64,000 bases of DNA. Source: Bryobacterales bacterium. GTDB lineage: Bacteria > Acidobacteriota > Terriglobia > Bryobacterales > Bryobacteraceae. Where the stretch lies: contig PMUP01000044.1 of NCBI GenBank assembly GCA_003166865.1, forward strand, positions 1 to 64,000, in the 5' to 3' direction. Shown here in pieces: positions 32,690 to 41,320 of the stretch (within the stretch, counting starts at the first letter, position 1; each line of letters starts with the position of its first letter). The notes under the pieces were generated by a model. The model did no database searches and was not told the DNA's origin. It saw only the letters and a list, made by a program, of their open reading frames with translations. A program made the translations under genes and the position numbers.

Positions 32690-33463
32690 ATGTCGACTCG
32701 CATTCTCAGCTTCATCACCAGCGTTGCGCTCACGCTGGCTGTCGCGTCTTTGATCCCAGCGCGTTGCCTGGCGCAAGTGGCCGGAGTCCCAGAAACAATT
32801 CCTAAGTCCACCAGTGGCCCGGCGCCTCGCACTCCCGACGGCAAGCCCGATTTCAGTGGACTTTGGCAACGCCCCTACGTCCCCGACATGAGCAAGACCA
32901 CGAAGGACCAGCAGGGCACTGCCGACCTTCCGTTCACCGAAGCCGGATTGAAAGCCTGGAAAAGCTACGACGCCGCCAATGGCGACTACACCGGTAGCTG
33001 CCTGCCTTTCGGCTTGATGCGCTCCATGAACTCGCCCGATCCAATCCAGATCATGCAGAACCCCAAGTATGTCGCGCTGCTCTATGAGCAGAACACCTGG
33101 TTTCATCTGATCCCCATCGATAAACAGCACGGCAACGGCGTCCCTACCTGGTTTGGCGACTCGGTGGGACACTGGGAGGGCGACACGCTGGTGGTGGACA
33201 CCATCAACTTCAACGGACGAACGCGCCTGGACACCATCGGCCATCCGCATAGCGACGCGCTGCATGTGGTCGAGCGCTTCACACGAACCGACGCCAACCA
33301 CATGGCGTACGAAGTGACCATCGACGATCCCAAGATTTTCACCAAACCGTGGACCAACAAGCGAACCTTCACGCTGCGGACGGATTGGGAAATCATGGAA
33401 TATTCGTGCGAAGAGAATAACAAGGATCTGTACGACGGGCACCTTAAGCCGCCTCCGCGCTAG
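32690..33463 (+). CDS. Secreted acidobacterial protein, SGxW family
   Basis: A 257-residue secreted protein. Signal peptide to about residue 29 (SVALTLAVASLIPARCLA), then TPDGKPDFSGLWQRPYVPD, the 'DGKPDxSGxW' block of a large acidobacterial family. Further on come SCLPFGLMRSMNSPDPIQI, QNPKYVALLYEQNTWFHLI, VGHWEGDTLVVDTINFNG and a PHSDALHVVERFTR segment, then the end with DPKIFTKPW. The last blocks suggest a beta-rich lipocalin-like or lectin-like domain. Paralogs occur at 38487, 60849 and 61571. Coupled to the DUF6152 pair by position. Confidence 0.72.
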   Translation: MSTRILSFITSVALTLAVASLIPARCLAQVAGVPETIPKSTSGPAPRTPDGKPDFSGLWQRPYVPDMSKTTKDQQGTADLPFTEAGLKAWKSYDAANGDYTGSCLPFGLMRSMNSPDPIQIMQNPKYVALLYEQNTWFHLIPIDKQHGNGVPTWFGDSVGHWEGDTLVVDTINFNGRTRLDTIGHPHSDALHVVERFTRTDANHMAYEVTIDDPKIFTKPWTNKRTFTLRTDWEIMEYSCEENNKDLYDGHLKPPPR

Positions 33464-33477
33464 GGGTGTGCTGAAGT

Positions 33478-34902
33478 TTATCCCGGCTGCTGAGCGGCGA
33501 TGAGCAGGCCGTCGGCGGACTCAGTTGCCGCCAGCGCCTCGCGCCCAAGAATGCGGCGATGCATGCGGCCGACAATATAGATGCAGACCGCCATCACCGC
33601 CGGACACACGGCCAGCACGGCGAAGACGTCGCGTACCGGAAGAGTAGTCGACAGCACGATTCCGCCCAGGATGGGCCCCGCCACCGAACCAATTTTAGCA
33701 ATCGAAGTCGCCCAGCCCGCGCCGTTCGCGCGATAGGCGCTCGGATAAAAGATGCCGCAGATGCTGTGCATCCCGAAGTGGCCTCCAATCAGGAATCCAC
33801 CGGTTGCCGCGCTGAGCACCAGGAAGGCGATATGGCCCATGCCGACAAAAGTTGCGGTGAGCAATAGCAGAGCGGTCATGATGGGCATGATCGTGATGGC
33901 GATCGCGCCGCGCTTATCGGTGAAGCGCATCAGCAACAGTCCGCCCACCGCGCCCATGGCCGAATAGAGCGACGCCGCCGCGGCAGCTTCCTTGCGGCTG
34001 TACTTCAGCGCTTCGAAAACCACCGGCGTCCAGTTCACGATGAAGAACACCGCCAGCGAGCTCGCGATATAGGCGATCCAGATCAGCGGAGTGATGAGGC
34101 GCAGCTCACCGCGAAAGAGCAGCGACGGTTTGAAGTCCTTGTTCTGTTGGTTTTCATCGCTGACGACGAACCGCGCGGCCGCGGGAACCGATTGACCGGA
34201 GGCGATGCGCCGCACAATAGGTGCAATGCGATCGGCGCCCAACCCCTTGCTCGCCAGGAAGCGGATCGATTCCGGGAGGATCACGAACAACACGCCCGCG
34301 CAGATGAGCGAGAACGCGCCACCAAATATGAATACCGATTTCCAACCGAACTTCGGGATCAGCCAGATGGCGATGGGCCCGCCCAGCGCGGTGCCCAGCG
34401 AGTAACCCATCATGATCACCGTCACGATGGTCGCGCGATAGCGCTTGGGCGCATATTCAATGTTGAGGGCCCAGGCCAGTGGCAGCATTCCACCCAGCGG
34501 CAATCCGTCGATGAAGCGCAGCGAGAGCAGCGACCAGTAGCTGTTCGCCAGCGCGAAGCACATGGTCAAGATCCCGAACAGAGCGGTGGCGAAGATCACG
34601 GCTGGCCGCCGGCCGATGCGGTCACCGAAATAGCCGAGGGCGAAGCCGCCGACCATGGTCCCGAACAGCCCCATGCTGAAGATGTTGCCGAGCTGGATCT
34701 TGCTCAGGTGATATTGGGCGCCGAAATACGGCGCGGCGAAGCTGATGAGATTGCTGTCCAGGCCATCGAAGAACGTGATGATCCAGGAGACCAGCACCAA
34801 TCCGATCAGAAACCGGCCCAGCTTTTGCTGCTCGATGATCGCGGAAATGTCGATCGCAGAAATGTCGATCGCGGAAACGTCGATGGTGTTCCGTTCAGCC
34901 AA
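33478..34902 (-). CDS. MFS transporter, aromatic acid:H+ symporter (AAHS)-like
   Basis: A 474-residue twelve-helix permease. FFDGLDSNLISFAAPYFGAQY in helix 1 and GYFGDRIGRRPAVIFATALFG in the helix 2-3 loop are AAHS hallmarks (4-hydroxybenzoate, gallate or protocatechuate uptake). The loop between helices 8 and 9 (LRLITPLIWIAY and MGAVGGLLLMRFTDKRG) and helix 11 with GGHFGMHSICGIFYPSAYRANG also fit. The first 25 residues carry an AIDIS repeat (see 34837-34881). Substrate inferred to be an organic acid. Confidence 0.86.
   Translation of the reverse strand: MAERNTIDVSAIDISAIDISAIIEQQKLGRFLIGLVLVSWIITFFDGLDSNLISFAAPYFGAQYHLSKIQLGNIFSMGLFGTMVGGFALGYFGDRIGRRPAVIFATALFGILTMCFALANSYWSLLSLRFIDGLPLGGMLPLAWALNIEYAPKRYRATIVTVIMMGYSLGTALGGPIAIWLIPKFGWKSVFIFGGAFSLICAGVLFVILPESIRFLASKGLGADRIAPIVRRIASGQSVPAAARFVVSDENQQNKDFKPSLLFRGELRLITPLIWIAYIASSLAVFFIVNWTPVVFEALKYSRKEAAAAASLYSAMGAVGGLLLMRFTDKRGAIAITIMPIMTALLLLTATFVGMGHIAFLVLSAATGGFLIGGHFGMHSICGIFYPSAYRANGAGWATSIAKIGSVAGPILGGIVLSTTLPVRDVFAVLAVCPAVMAVCIYIVGRMHRRILGREALAATESADGLLIAAQQPG
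34837..34881 (-). repeat. Triple 15-bp tandem repeat in the MFS N-terminal coding region
   Basis: Three consecutive 15-bp units, GATCGCGGAAATGTC, GATCGCAGAAATGTC and GATCGCGGAAACGTC (plus-strand reading), lie in frame and encode the DIS-AID-AIDIS repeat at the start of the permease. One or two mismatches separate the units. Such a repeat can vary in number by slippage without changing the frame. Confidence 0.9.
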
Positions 34903-34932
34903 CCTACATACGATATCAAACGTGTGCGGCCG

Positions 34933-35925
34933 CTACGGAACGGTGATCACAACTTTGCCGACCTGCTGATTGGATTCGAGGTACTGATACGCCTGGACGG
35001 TTTGCGCGAGCGGAAATGTCTTGGCGATTTTGGGCACGAAACGCCCATCGGCAAGCCGATCGACAACGTACTTCGTCGCTTTGGCGAGCACTTGGGGATC
35101 TCGCGACACTTCGCCCAAATTGTAACCGCGCACGCTCAACGCGTTGCCCAGCGCGCTCCTCAGCGGGAATGGCGTGGGCTCGCCCGACAGCAGGCCATAT
35201 ATGAAGATGATGCCGCCATTGGCAGAAGCCGCCGCGAGCTTCTCGACAAACGAGCCGGCCACGGGATCGAAGGTCAGCCGCGCGCCCTTGCCGCCGGTGA
35301 TTTCTTTTACGCGCGCCACGTAGTCTTCCTCCGCGGTGGCAATCACGTGATCCGCGCCGAGGGCCAGTAATTCGGCCCGCTTCTTGTAACTTCGCGTGAC
35401 TGCAATCGCCGTTGCGCCTTCGACTTTCACAATCTGAATCGCGGCTAGGCCGACACTGCTGGATGCCGCTGGTATGGAGACAAAGTCGCTTGGCTTTAAA
35501 CTGCCAGCCGTCACAAGCGCGCCGTAGGCCGTCAAATATTGCATCCAGATGGCCGACGCTTCGACGGCCGAAAGCTTCGCTGGATATTCGCCTAACGCAG
35601 TCACGGGCACGATCGCTTCTTCGCCCAGCGTGCCGTAGCGATTTTGGGAGAAGCCGGGTATGGTCGCCACCTTTTTCCCCACCCAGTTTTTGTCGACCCC
35701 TTCGCCCACCGCTTCAACCACACCGGCAACCTCATAACCGACACGCGAAGGCAGTTGTGGCTGCTCCATATACATGCCGCGGTAGTACATGGACTCCGCC
35801 CGATTCAGGCCCGCGGCGTGGACGCGCAACTTCACCTCGCCTTTGCCCGGCTGTGCCGATGGCGCATCTTCGAGCTTCAGGTTTTCAGGACCGCCAATTT
35901 GATGGAAGCGAATAATTTTAGGCAT
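34933..35925 (-). CDS. Zinc-independent quinone oxidoreductase-like MDR protein
   Basis: A 330-residue medium-chain dehydrogenase/reductase. It has LRVHAAGLNRAESMYYRGM, SRVGYEVAGVVEAVGEGV and SIPAASSSVGLAAIQIVK for NADPH binding, but not the zinc-ligand cysteine set, so it fits the quinone oxidoreductase branch that reduces quinones or alpha,beta-unsaturated carbonyls. ATG 35925 is preferred; the annotation to 35928 would use a TTG. It follows the MFS gene on the same strand and may act on the imported compound. Confidence 0.85.
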   Translation of the reverse strand: MPKIIRFHQIGGPENLKLEDAPSAQPGKGEVKLRVHAAGLNRAESMYYRGMYMEQPQLPSRVGYEVAGVVEAVGEGVDKNWVGKKVATIPGFSQNRYGTLGEEAIVPVTALGEYPAKLSAVEASAIWMQYLTAYGALVTAGSLKPSDFVSIPAASSSVGLAAIQIVKVEGATAIAVTRSYKKRAELLALGADHVIATAEEDYVARVKEITGGKGARLTFDPVAGSFVEKLAAASANGGIIFIYGLLSGEPTPFPLRSALGNALSVRGYNLGEVSRDPQVLAKATKYVVDRLADGRFVPKIAKTFPLAQTVQAYQYLESNQQVGKVVITVP

Positions 35926-35982
35926 CAAGGTTCAGGCGAGTGGATTGCCCTACTGCGGCTATTATAAACTAGGCATTTCGTC

Positions 35983-38124
35983 ATGGAACTCAGGAAGAAA
36001 CTGCAACGAATATTCATTCCAGCTGTGTTCAGCGCGATCTCGCTGCCTGGTCACGCCCAGACTTTCACGGCTGCTCAGGCTACCGAAGGCCAGTCGGGCT
36101 ACAGCCAAAACTGCGCTGGATGCCACGGCGGCAGCCTGGACGACGGGGAATTTGCGCCGCCCCTCAAAGGCACGGCCTTCTCACAACAATGGGGCGGCAA
36201 GAGTGTGGGCGACCTGTTCACCTACATCCGCACCAAAATGCCACCCAGCAACGCAGGCGGGCTGGGTGAACCGGCCTATCTTCAGATCACGGCTTTCATA
36301 CTTCAGTCGAACAATGTGTCGCTGACTGCAACGACGCTTCCGGGGGGCGCGCCCAGCGCAACCAGAGGCAGATCGCGCGCGCCCGCTCGTCCCTCGCCCG
36401 GCGGCGGGCTCTCGCCGTACGCCAGCCTGATTCCGGCGCCGCCCAAGCCCAATCCGCTCGACAAACTTACTCCCGTCACCGACGCGGAACTGCAAAACCC
36501 GCCGGCTGGCGAGTGGCTCACTTGGCGGCGCACCTATGATGACCAGGGCTTCAGTCCGCTCAAGCAGATCAACAAATCGAATGTCGCGCAATTGCGCTCC
36601 ACCTGGACTTGGTCGCTGCCACCGGGCGCCAACGAAGCGACGCCGCTGGTCCACGACGGCATCATTTTCGTACACAGCTCCGGCGACCACGTCCAAGCTC
36701 TGGATGCAGCCACGGGCGACCTGCTCTGGGAGTATTCGCGAGAACTGCCGACGCCAAAGACTGGCTTCCTCAATCTGGTAAAACGCAACATCGCCATCTA
36801 CGGCAATCACATCATCTTTGACACCTCTGACCTGCACGTGGTGGCGCTCGACACGAAAACCGGTGATGTCGCCTGGGAACACGAGGTTCTGGATCTCGAC
36901 AAGAATCCGCGTTTCGGGCTGACCGGCGGCCCGATCGTCGCCAAAGGCAAGGTGATCATCGGAACCGAAGGCCAAGGGCCGGGCGGCAATATGATCGTCG
37001 CTCTGGATGCCGCCACCGGCAAGGAAGCCTGGCGCTTCTACACCATCGCGCGCCCCGGCGAGCCCGGCGGAAATAGTTGGAACGGGCTCCCGCTCGATAA
37101 ACGCAGCGGCGCTTCGGTGTGGACCGCCGGCAGCTACGATCCCGCGCTGAACCTGGTCTTCTTCGGAACCGCGCAAACGTACGACACCGGGCCGCTGGTG
37201 CATCCGTCGACCGAACCCGGCGTTACCAACGATGGCCTGTACACCGACACCACGCTCGCGTTCGATCCCGACACCGGCAAGCTGGTCTGGCACTTCCAGC
37301 ACGTCCAAAACGATCAGTGGGATCTCGACTGGGCCTTCGAACGCCAGTTGGTGCACCTCAAAATCAATGGGGAGGATAATAAGCTGGTGGTCACGTCCGG
37401 CAAGGAAGCCTACTACGACGCCCTGGATGCGGCCACCGGCAAATATGCTTTCTCCATGGATCTCGGCATCCAAAACGTAATCGCGTCAGTCGATCCAGTT
37501 ACCGGCGCAAAGACCATCAACCATCAAGTTGTAATCGGCGACGGCGAGACCAAGACCGTGTGCCCGCACGCGGGCGGCGCCAAGAGCTGGATCCCTGGCT
37601 CGTTCAATCCCGAAACCAAGATCCTTTACGTGCCGCTCGTGGAGTCCTGCATGGATCTGATTCCGGTGGCAAAGGGCGAACGCGGAGGTCTGTCCTCCGG
37701 CGTGCGGTTCACGATTCGGCCACGCCTGGATGGCGACGGTAAGTACGGCCGCTTTGAAGCGATCAATCTCGAAACGCGCAAGCCGGTTTGGATCGATCGC
37801 CAGCGTGCGCCGCAGACTACCGGCGCGCTCGCGACCGCCGGCGGCATCGTATTCGACGGTTCGCTCGACCGCTATATTCGCGCTTACGACGACGCCAACG
37901 GCAAAGTGCTGTGGGAGACGCGCCTGAACGATGTTCCGAGTTCGTGCCCGATCACCTACAGCGTGAATGGCAGGCAATATGTTGCGGTGGTGGTGGGCAA
38001 TGGAGGCGCGCACGCCATCACCTGGCCGCCGCTGGTGCCGGAGATCCAGAATCCGCCCGGCGGCGGAGCGGAGCTGTGGGTGTTCGAGCTGCCGGAGAAG
38101 CCAGCTAATCAAAAAAGCCCCTGA
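35983..38124 (+). CDS. PQQ-dependent alcohol/aldehyde dehydrogenase with N-terminal cytochrome c
   Basis: A 713-residue quinohemoprotein. A signal peptide ends near GHAQT; the first domain is cytochrome c with CAGCHG (C44, C47, H48) and a likely axial methionine at KMPPSNAG (M86). Then a Pro-rich linker and an eight-bladed PQQ propeller follow (LDKLTPVTDAEL, WLTWRRTYDDQGFSPLKQI, HVQALDAATGDLLWEY, HVVALDTKTGDVAWEH, PHAGGAKSWIPGSFNPETK). Electrons would pass from PQQ to heme in the same chain. Substrate unknown. The heme-first order is less usual than a C-terminal cytochrome. Confidence 0.88.
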   Translation: MELRKKLQRIFIPAVFSAISLPGHAQTFTAAQATEGQSGYSQNCAGCHGGSLDDGEFAPPLKGTAFSQQWGGKSVGDLFTYIRTKMPPSNAGGLGEPAYLQITAFILQSNNVSLTATTLPGGAPSATRGRSRAPARPSPGGGLSPYASLIPAPPKPNPLDKLTPVTDAELQNPPAGEWLTWRRTYDDQGFSPLKQINKSNVAQLRSTWTWSLPPGANEATPLVHDGIIFVHSSGDHVQALDAATGDLLWEYSRELPTPKTGFLNLVKRNIAIYGNHIIFDTSDLHVVALDTKTGDVAWEHEVLDLDKNPRFGLTGGPIVAKGKVIIGTEGQGPGGNMIVALDAATGKEAWRFYTIARPGEPGGNSWNGLPLDKRSGASVWTAGSYDPALNLVFFGTAQTYDTGPLVHPSTEPGVTNDGLYTDTTLAFDPDTGKLVWHFQHVQNDQWDLDWAFERQLVHLKINGEDNKLVVTSGKEAYYDALDAATGKYAFSMDLGIQNVIASVDPVTGAKTINHQVVIGDGETKTVCPHAGGAKSWIPGSFNPETKILYVPLVESCMDLIPVAKGERGGLSSGVRFTIRPRLDGDGKYGRFEAINLETRKPVWIDRQRAPQTTGALATAGGIVFDGSLDRYIRAYDDANGKVLWETRLNDVPSSCPITYSVNGRQYVAVVVGNGGAHAITWPPLVPEIQNPPGGGAELWVFELPEKPANQKSP

Positions 38125-38209
38125 CCAAGGATTCGGCGCGTCAGACATAAGCATGAGCAAGGCGATCGTTAGGCTCGCGTGCCTTGGCTTACAAAGCCAC
38201 GAGGCTCGA

Positions 38210-38314
38210 ATGCGGGAATTCTTCAAGAACCTCAGGAAGAATCTCGCTAACGACAATCCCAAGATCGAGGATCAAATGGTGGATGAATTCCGAGGTCTGA
38301 TTCTCGGTCACTGA
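38210..38314 (+). CDS. Very small ORF (possible remnant)
   Basis: A 34-residue open frame from ATG 38210: MREFFKNLRKNLANDNP, then a helix ending DEFRGLILGH. The charged, helix-rich composition and the three-base gap to the following frame suggest a former two-gene unit. No family recognised. Without a ribosome binding site and with only 34 codons, it may be non-coding. Confidence 0.3.
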   Translation: MREFFKNLRKNLANDNPKIEDQMVDEFRGLILGH

Positions 38315-38317
38315 CGA

Positions 38318-38425
38318 ATGCCGAAGCTCCAATGGGAGCGGCTTCCCCGCGAAAAGTGGACGCATCTCCGCCAGCGCGCCAAGGAACGTAAGATTTCCTG
38401 GGAAGACCTCCTCGCACTCGAGCGG
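38318..38425 (+). pseudogene. N-terminal remnant of a small protein
   Basis: The frame starting ATG 38318 reads LPREKWTHLRQRAKERKISW and EDLLALER, which looks like the start of a small helical protein. After about codon 36 the frame turns into arbitrary, low-hydrophobicity, Arg/Ser-rich sequence (continuing open to 38719), which overlaps the start of the 38487 gene. This is best explained by truncation, when the SGxW gene arrived or when the rest was lost. Confidence 0.35.
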
Positions 38426-38486
38426 GCGTATCATAGACGAAACGCCATCCGAATCAACGACAGCCCTGACCGGCTGGGAGGCACAC

Positions 38487-39323
38487 ATGCGAGTTCACAG
38501 TCTCTGGATCTTGATCGCACTCATCGGCGCGCCGCCGGGCGCTCGCGCTCAGTGGCTGAACCATCCCACACCTGGAACGCCTCGCACTGCCGATGGCAAA
38601 CCGAAGCTTACCGCGCCCACGCCTCGGGCATCCAACGGAAAGCCCGACCTCTCAGGAATCTGGCAGGCGGAGAGCACCCCAGTTGCAGAACTAATGCGGG
38701 CGCTTCCCGGCGGCATTGACGTTTTAGGAGAAGGGGTGCCATCGAAGTACCTCATCAACATTCTTACCGACGTCAAACCCGAAGATTCGCCCTTGCAGCC
38801 CGCGGCCGCTGAGTCGTACCGTCAGCGGATGCAATCGGCCGGGCGAGATTTCCCGACCTCTCGCTGCTTGCCGGCAGGCATTCCAGCAGCGAACCTGTTG
38901 GCCATTCCGTTCAAATTGATCCAAACGCCAAATGAGATTGTGCTGCTGTACGAGTACGACACCACCTTCCGCCAAATCTTCACCGATGGAAGAAAACTTC
39001 CGGATGATCCTCAGCCGGCGTGGCTGGGCTATTCGGTTGGCAAGTGGGAGAATGACTGGTTGGTCATCGACACCATCGGATTCAACGATCAGGCTTGGCT
39101 CGACGCTCTCGGCCACACCCACAGTGATGCGCTGCACGTGACGGAACGCTTTCATCGCCGCGACTTCGGCCACATTGAAGAGGAGGTCAGGATCGACGAT
39201 CCCAAGACTTTCACCAAGCCCTTTAGCATCCGATTCAACCTGCGCCTGATTCCCGACACCGAGCTACTGGAAACGTTCTGTTCGGAAAGCGAGAAGGACC
39301 GGGTCCACCTGACGGCAAAGTAA
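38487..39323 (+). CDS. Secreted acidobacterial protein, SGxW family
   Basis: A 278-residue secreted protein with a signal peptide (ILIALIGAPPGARA) and the DGKPDLSGIWQAES block shared with 32690. Later blocks line up as well: TSRCLPAGIPAANLLAIPF, VLLYEYDTTFRQIF, YSVGKWENDWLVIDTIGFN and HSDALHVTERFHR with FTKPF. An extra Pro/Thr-rich insert (TPRASNGKPDL) precedes the family block. It precedes the convergent aconitase X small subunit and overlaps its end by 89 bases. Confidence 0.72.
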   Translation: MRVHSLWILIALIGAPPGARAQWLNHPTPGTPRTADGKPKLTAPTPRASNGKPDLSGIWQAESTPVAELMRALPGGIDVLGEGVPSKYLINILTDVKPEDSPLQPAAAESYRQRMQSAGRDFPTSRCLPAGIPAANLLAIPFKLIQTPNEIVLLYEYDTTFRQIFTDGRKLPDDPQPAWLGYSVGKWENDWLVIDTIGFNDQAWLDALGHTHSDALHVTERFHRRDFGHIEEEVRIDDPKTFTKPFSIRFNLRLIPDTELLETFCSESEKDRVHLTAK

Positions 39324-39735
39324 CCTCGCGCTTCTTGATCACTTCCACCACGCCACGATCGCCATCTACCTTCACCCAATCGCCAGTCTCGATCACTTTG
39401 AGCGGATCCTGATCGAGTTCGGTCACCGCCGGCACTCGCGTCACCACCGCGCCCAATGCGATCTTGGTGGTCATTTGATTGAAAATCATCGCGAGCGGCG
39501 CCGACTTGGTCAGCCGCGTCATGTGAAACGCATTCGACCATCCCGATGATCCCTTGGCGCCCGGAAACACCAGGACTTTATCTTTGAAGCTCTGCCCGCG
39601 CAGCTCGTGCCGCGTTTCAATAATGGTTCCGGTCATCGGATCGATGCCGCCCCATCCCGAAATCGTCTCGCGCGTCACCAGCGCTTCACCCTCCGCGCAA
39701 CCGCCGACGATGCCGCGCCCGCGCAGGATAATCAC
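39235..39735 (-). CDS. Aconitase X swivel-domain subunit (DUF126)
   Basis: A 166-residue protein starting at GTG 39735, overlapping the large subunit stop by GTGA. IILRGRGIVGGCAEGEALV, FPGAKGSSGWSNAFHMTRL and ALGAVVTRVPAVTELDQDPL are the DUF126 swivel-domain blocks; GAKGSSGWSNAF is the signature loop. The family is about 135-145 residues, so the last 22 residues (after VDGDRGVVEVIKK) form an unusual tail that runs 89 bases across the convergent SGxW gene. Aconitase X enzymes dehydrate hydroxyprolines or phosphomevalonate; the substrate here is unknown. Confidence 0.88.
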   Translation of the reverse strand: MIILRGRGIVGGCAEGEALVTRETISGWGGIDPMTGTIIETRHELRGQSFKDKVLVFPGAKGSSGWSNAFHMTRLTKSAPLAMIFNQMTTKIALGAVVTRVPAVTELDQDPLKVIETGDWVKVDGDRGVVEVIKKREVTLPSGGPGPSRFPNRTFPVARCRESGAG

Positions 39736-41021
39736 CGCAGTTCCCCGGTCCAGCGCCCGGTCTGCGCGGCGTTGATGCAGTCTTCCGTTGTGCCGAACCA
39801 CGCCTCCACGCCGACCATCGCCGGCAGGTAGTGGACCTGCTTCGCCGAATCGAGCGCGACTACCTTGGTTCCTTTGGGTACCGCGCGCGCGATGGCCGAG
39901 CAAGTGTCGGTCATCACCAGCCCGCCCGCGTCCTCGATCTTCTTGGTGAACCCGCTCATATCCGCAACCGTCTTCACGGCGCGCGACGTGAACATCCATA
40001 GATGCGTCTTGATCTTCTTGCCTTCGAGCAGCCGCGCAACCTCACGAAACTGATCGATCGACGCATGCGGGCAACCGAGCATCACATAATCCACATACGG
40101 ATCACGCCCATTCGCGTTCAGCGTCTCGTACACCCTGCGGCGTTCCTCGGCGCCATATTTGATCGTCGCCGCCGGCTTGCGCGAACCGAGCGCCATCTCC
40201 AAGGTCGCGGCCTCCGGCGTCACGCCGACGATGTGATACATCTCGACTCCGCCCGACGACGCCGCGGCAGCGCCGAAATGTTTGTGGCGCAGCGGATCGG
40301 CCCGCCGAATCGCGCCAGTCACTACCGGAATGTTCTCCTCTACGGTGCCGCCGATGAAATAGCCGAGCATGCCCCAATCCATCACGCTCTCCACCGGCGT
40401 CGTTTCCACGTGGACGAGGTGCGTCCCGCGGCGGTATTCGTCGCGATGCAGGCCCCAGTCGGGGATCTTGCCAGTGAGGATGGCGGCGCTGGTGCTCTCG
40501 CGGCCCTCCGTATTGGTGCGCGCGCCGATCACCGAATTGCAGTACACCACGGCGGAGGACTCCATCCAGGCGCAATGCTCGCCCTGCACCGGCAGGTTGC
40601 CCGCCAGATACGGCGTACACGTCTTCATGATCCGGACTCCGTGCCGCGCCAACTCAGTTTCGTCTTCTCGTTGGTGCTCGAGCGCCTCACGGCTCATCCC
40701 CAGATCGGCCCAATGCTCCAGATCCATCCCGCCCTGCAAATGGCAGCAGTTCCCTGCCGCCTTCGGCACGGACATCACTTCGGCCGCATCCAGATCGTAG
40801 AGCGAAAAGACAGCTTCGAAGCTCCCATCGCCCGCGTGTTCTTCGAAATACTTTTGGAGGAATAGCGTCGAGGATCCGGGCACACCCGCGATATTGTTGG
40901 TGTCGACCAATCGCTCGGCTCCCAAGGCTTCGGCATAGCGAACCAACAATTCCATGGCCTTTTGTTTCGCGACGCCGCCAGCGCCATCCAGCATGGCCTT
41001 TTCGTCGTCAGCCAGGATCAT
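39732..41021 (-). CDS. Aconitase X catalytic subunit (DUF521)
   Basis: A 429-residue protein with the aconitase X catalytic domain. DNA at the start reads MILADDEKAMLDG; conserved features are TNNIAGVPGSST, NCCHLQGGMDLEHW with cysteines for an iron-sulfur centre or mononuclear iron, CTPYLAGNLPVQGEHCAWMESSAVVYCNSVIGARTNTEG, broken here for length, MLGCPHAS and TDTCSAIAR. It pairs with the swivel subunit. In bacteria such pairs act as cis-3-hydroxyproline dehydratase; none of the usual proline-catabolic genes is near. Confidence 0.88.
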   Translation of the reverse strand: MILADDEKAMLDGAGGVAKQKAMELLVRYAEALGAERLVDTNNIAGVPGSSTLFLQKYFEEHAGDGSFEAVFSLYDLDAAEVMSVPKAAGNCCHLQGGMDLEHWADLGMSREALEHQREDETELARHGVRIMKTCTPYLAGNLPVQGEHCAWMESSAVVYCNSVIGARTNTEGRESTSAAILTGKIPDWGLHRDEYRRGTHLVHVETTPVESVMDWGMLGYFIGGTVEENIPVVTGAIRRADPLRHKHFGAAAASSGGVEMYHIVGVTPEAATLEMALGSRKPAATIKYGAEERRRVYETLNANGRDPYVDYVMLGCPHASIDQFREVARLLEGKKIKTHLWMFTSRAVKTVADMSGFTKKIEDAGGLVMTDTCSAIARAVPKGTKVVALDSAKQVHYLPAMVGVEAWFGTTEDCINAAQTGRWTGELR

Positions 41022-41033
41022 GGCTTCGGGTGA

Positions 41034-41243
41034 CTAACCGCGCTCTTCGATGTGCTTCAATCGCGCATCGAGCACTTCTTCCACGCGCCGCAGCTCCGCG
41101 CGCCACAGATCGCGCATGTCGTCGAAGCGCTTGTCGATGCCGTCAAATCTGGTCTTAAAAAGGGCAATGACGAGCCCGATCAAGGCGGCGTTGAACAATA
41201 TTGGGATGCCGATGGTGAGATAGAGCTGTTCGTTGGTCACCAA
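41034..41243 (-). CDS. Small membrane/coiled-coil protein, RFDDMRDLWR family
   Basis: A 69-residue protein starting TTG 41243 (or GTG 41240). One hydrophobic helix (LTIGIPILFNAALIGLVIALF) then RFDGIDKRFDDMRDLWRAEL and RRVEEVLDARLKHIEERG. It is the fullest copy of the family also seen at 22780, and the C-terminal block is nearly identical. It lies between the FAD oxidoreductase group and the aconitase X large subunit, 12 bases before the latter, so it is part of the same minus-strand operon. Function unknown. Confidence 0.68.
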   Translation of the reverse strand: MVTNEQLYLTIGIPILFNAALIGLVIALFKTRFDGIDKRFDDMRDLWRAELRRVEEVLDARLKHIEERG

Positions 41244-41296
41244 ATGAAGTGCGCTCCGCCTGGGACTATTCTCGCACAGGGCGTTAGTCCTCGATA

Positions 41297-41320
41297 TTCG
41301 TCTTCAGCCAGGATCATCAT
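41297..41320 (-). repeat. Duplicated start of the aconitase X gene
   Basis: The 24 bases at 41297-41320 match 41001-41024, the start of the aconitase X large subunit, at about 20 of 24 positions, including the ATG. Read on the minus strand the copy gives MILAEDEY against MILADDEK in the real gene. The copy frame closes after a further 18 codons. It lies between the two small membrane protein copies, so a tandem duplication of the 'small protein plus aconitase start' junction is the simplest explanation. Confidence 0.55.
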
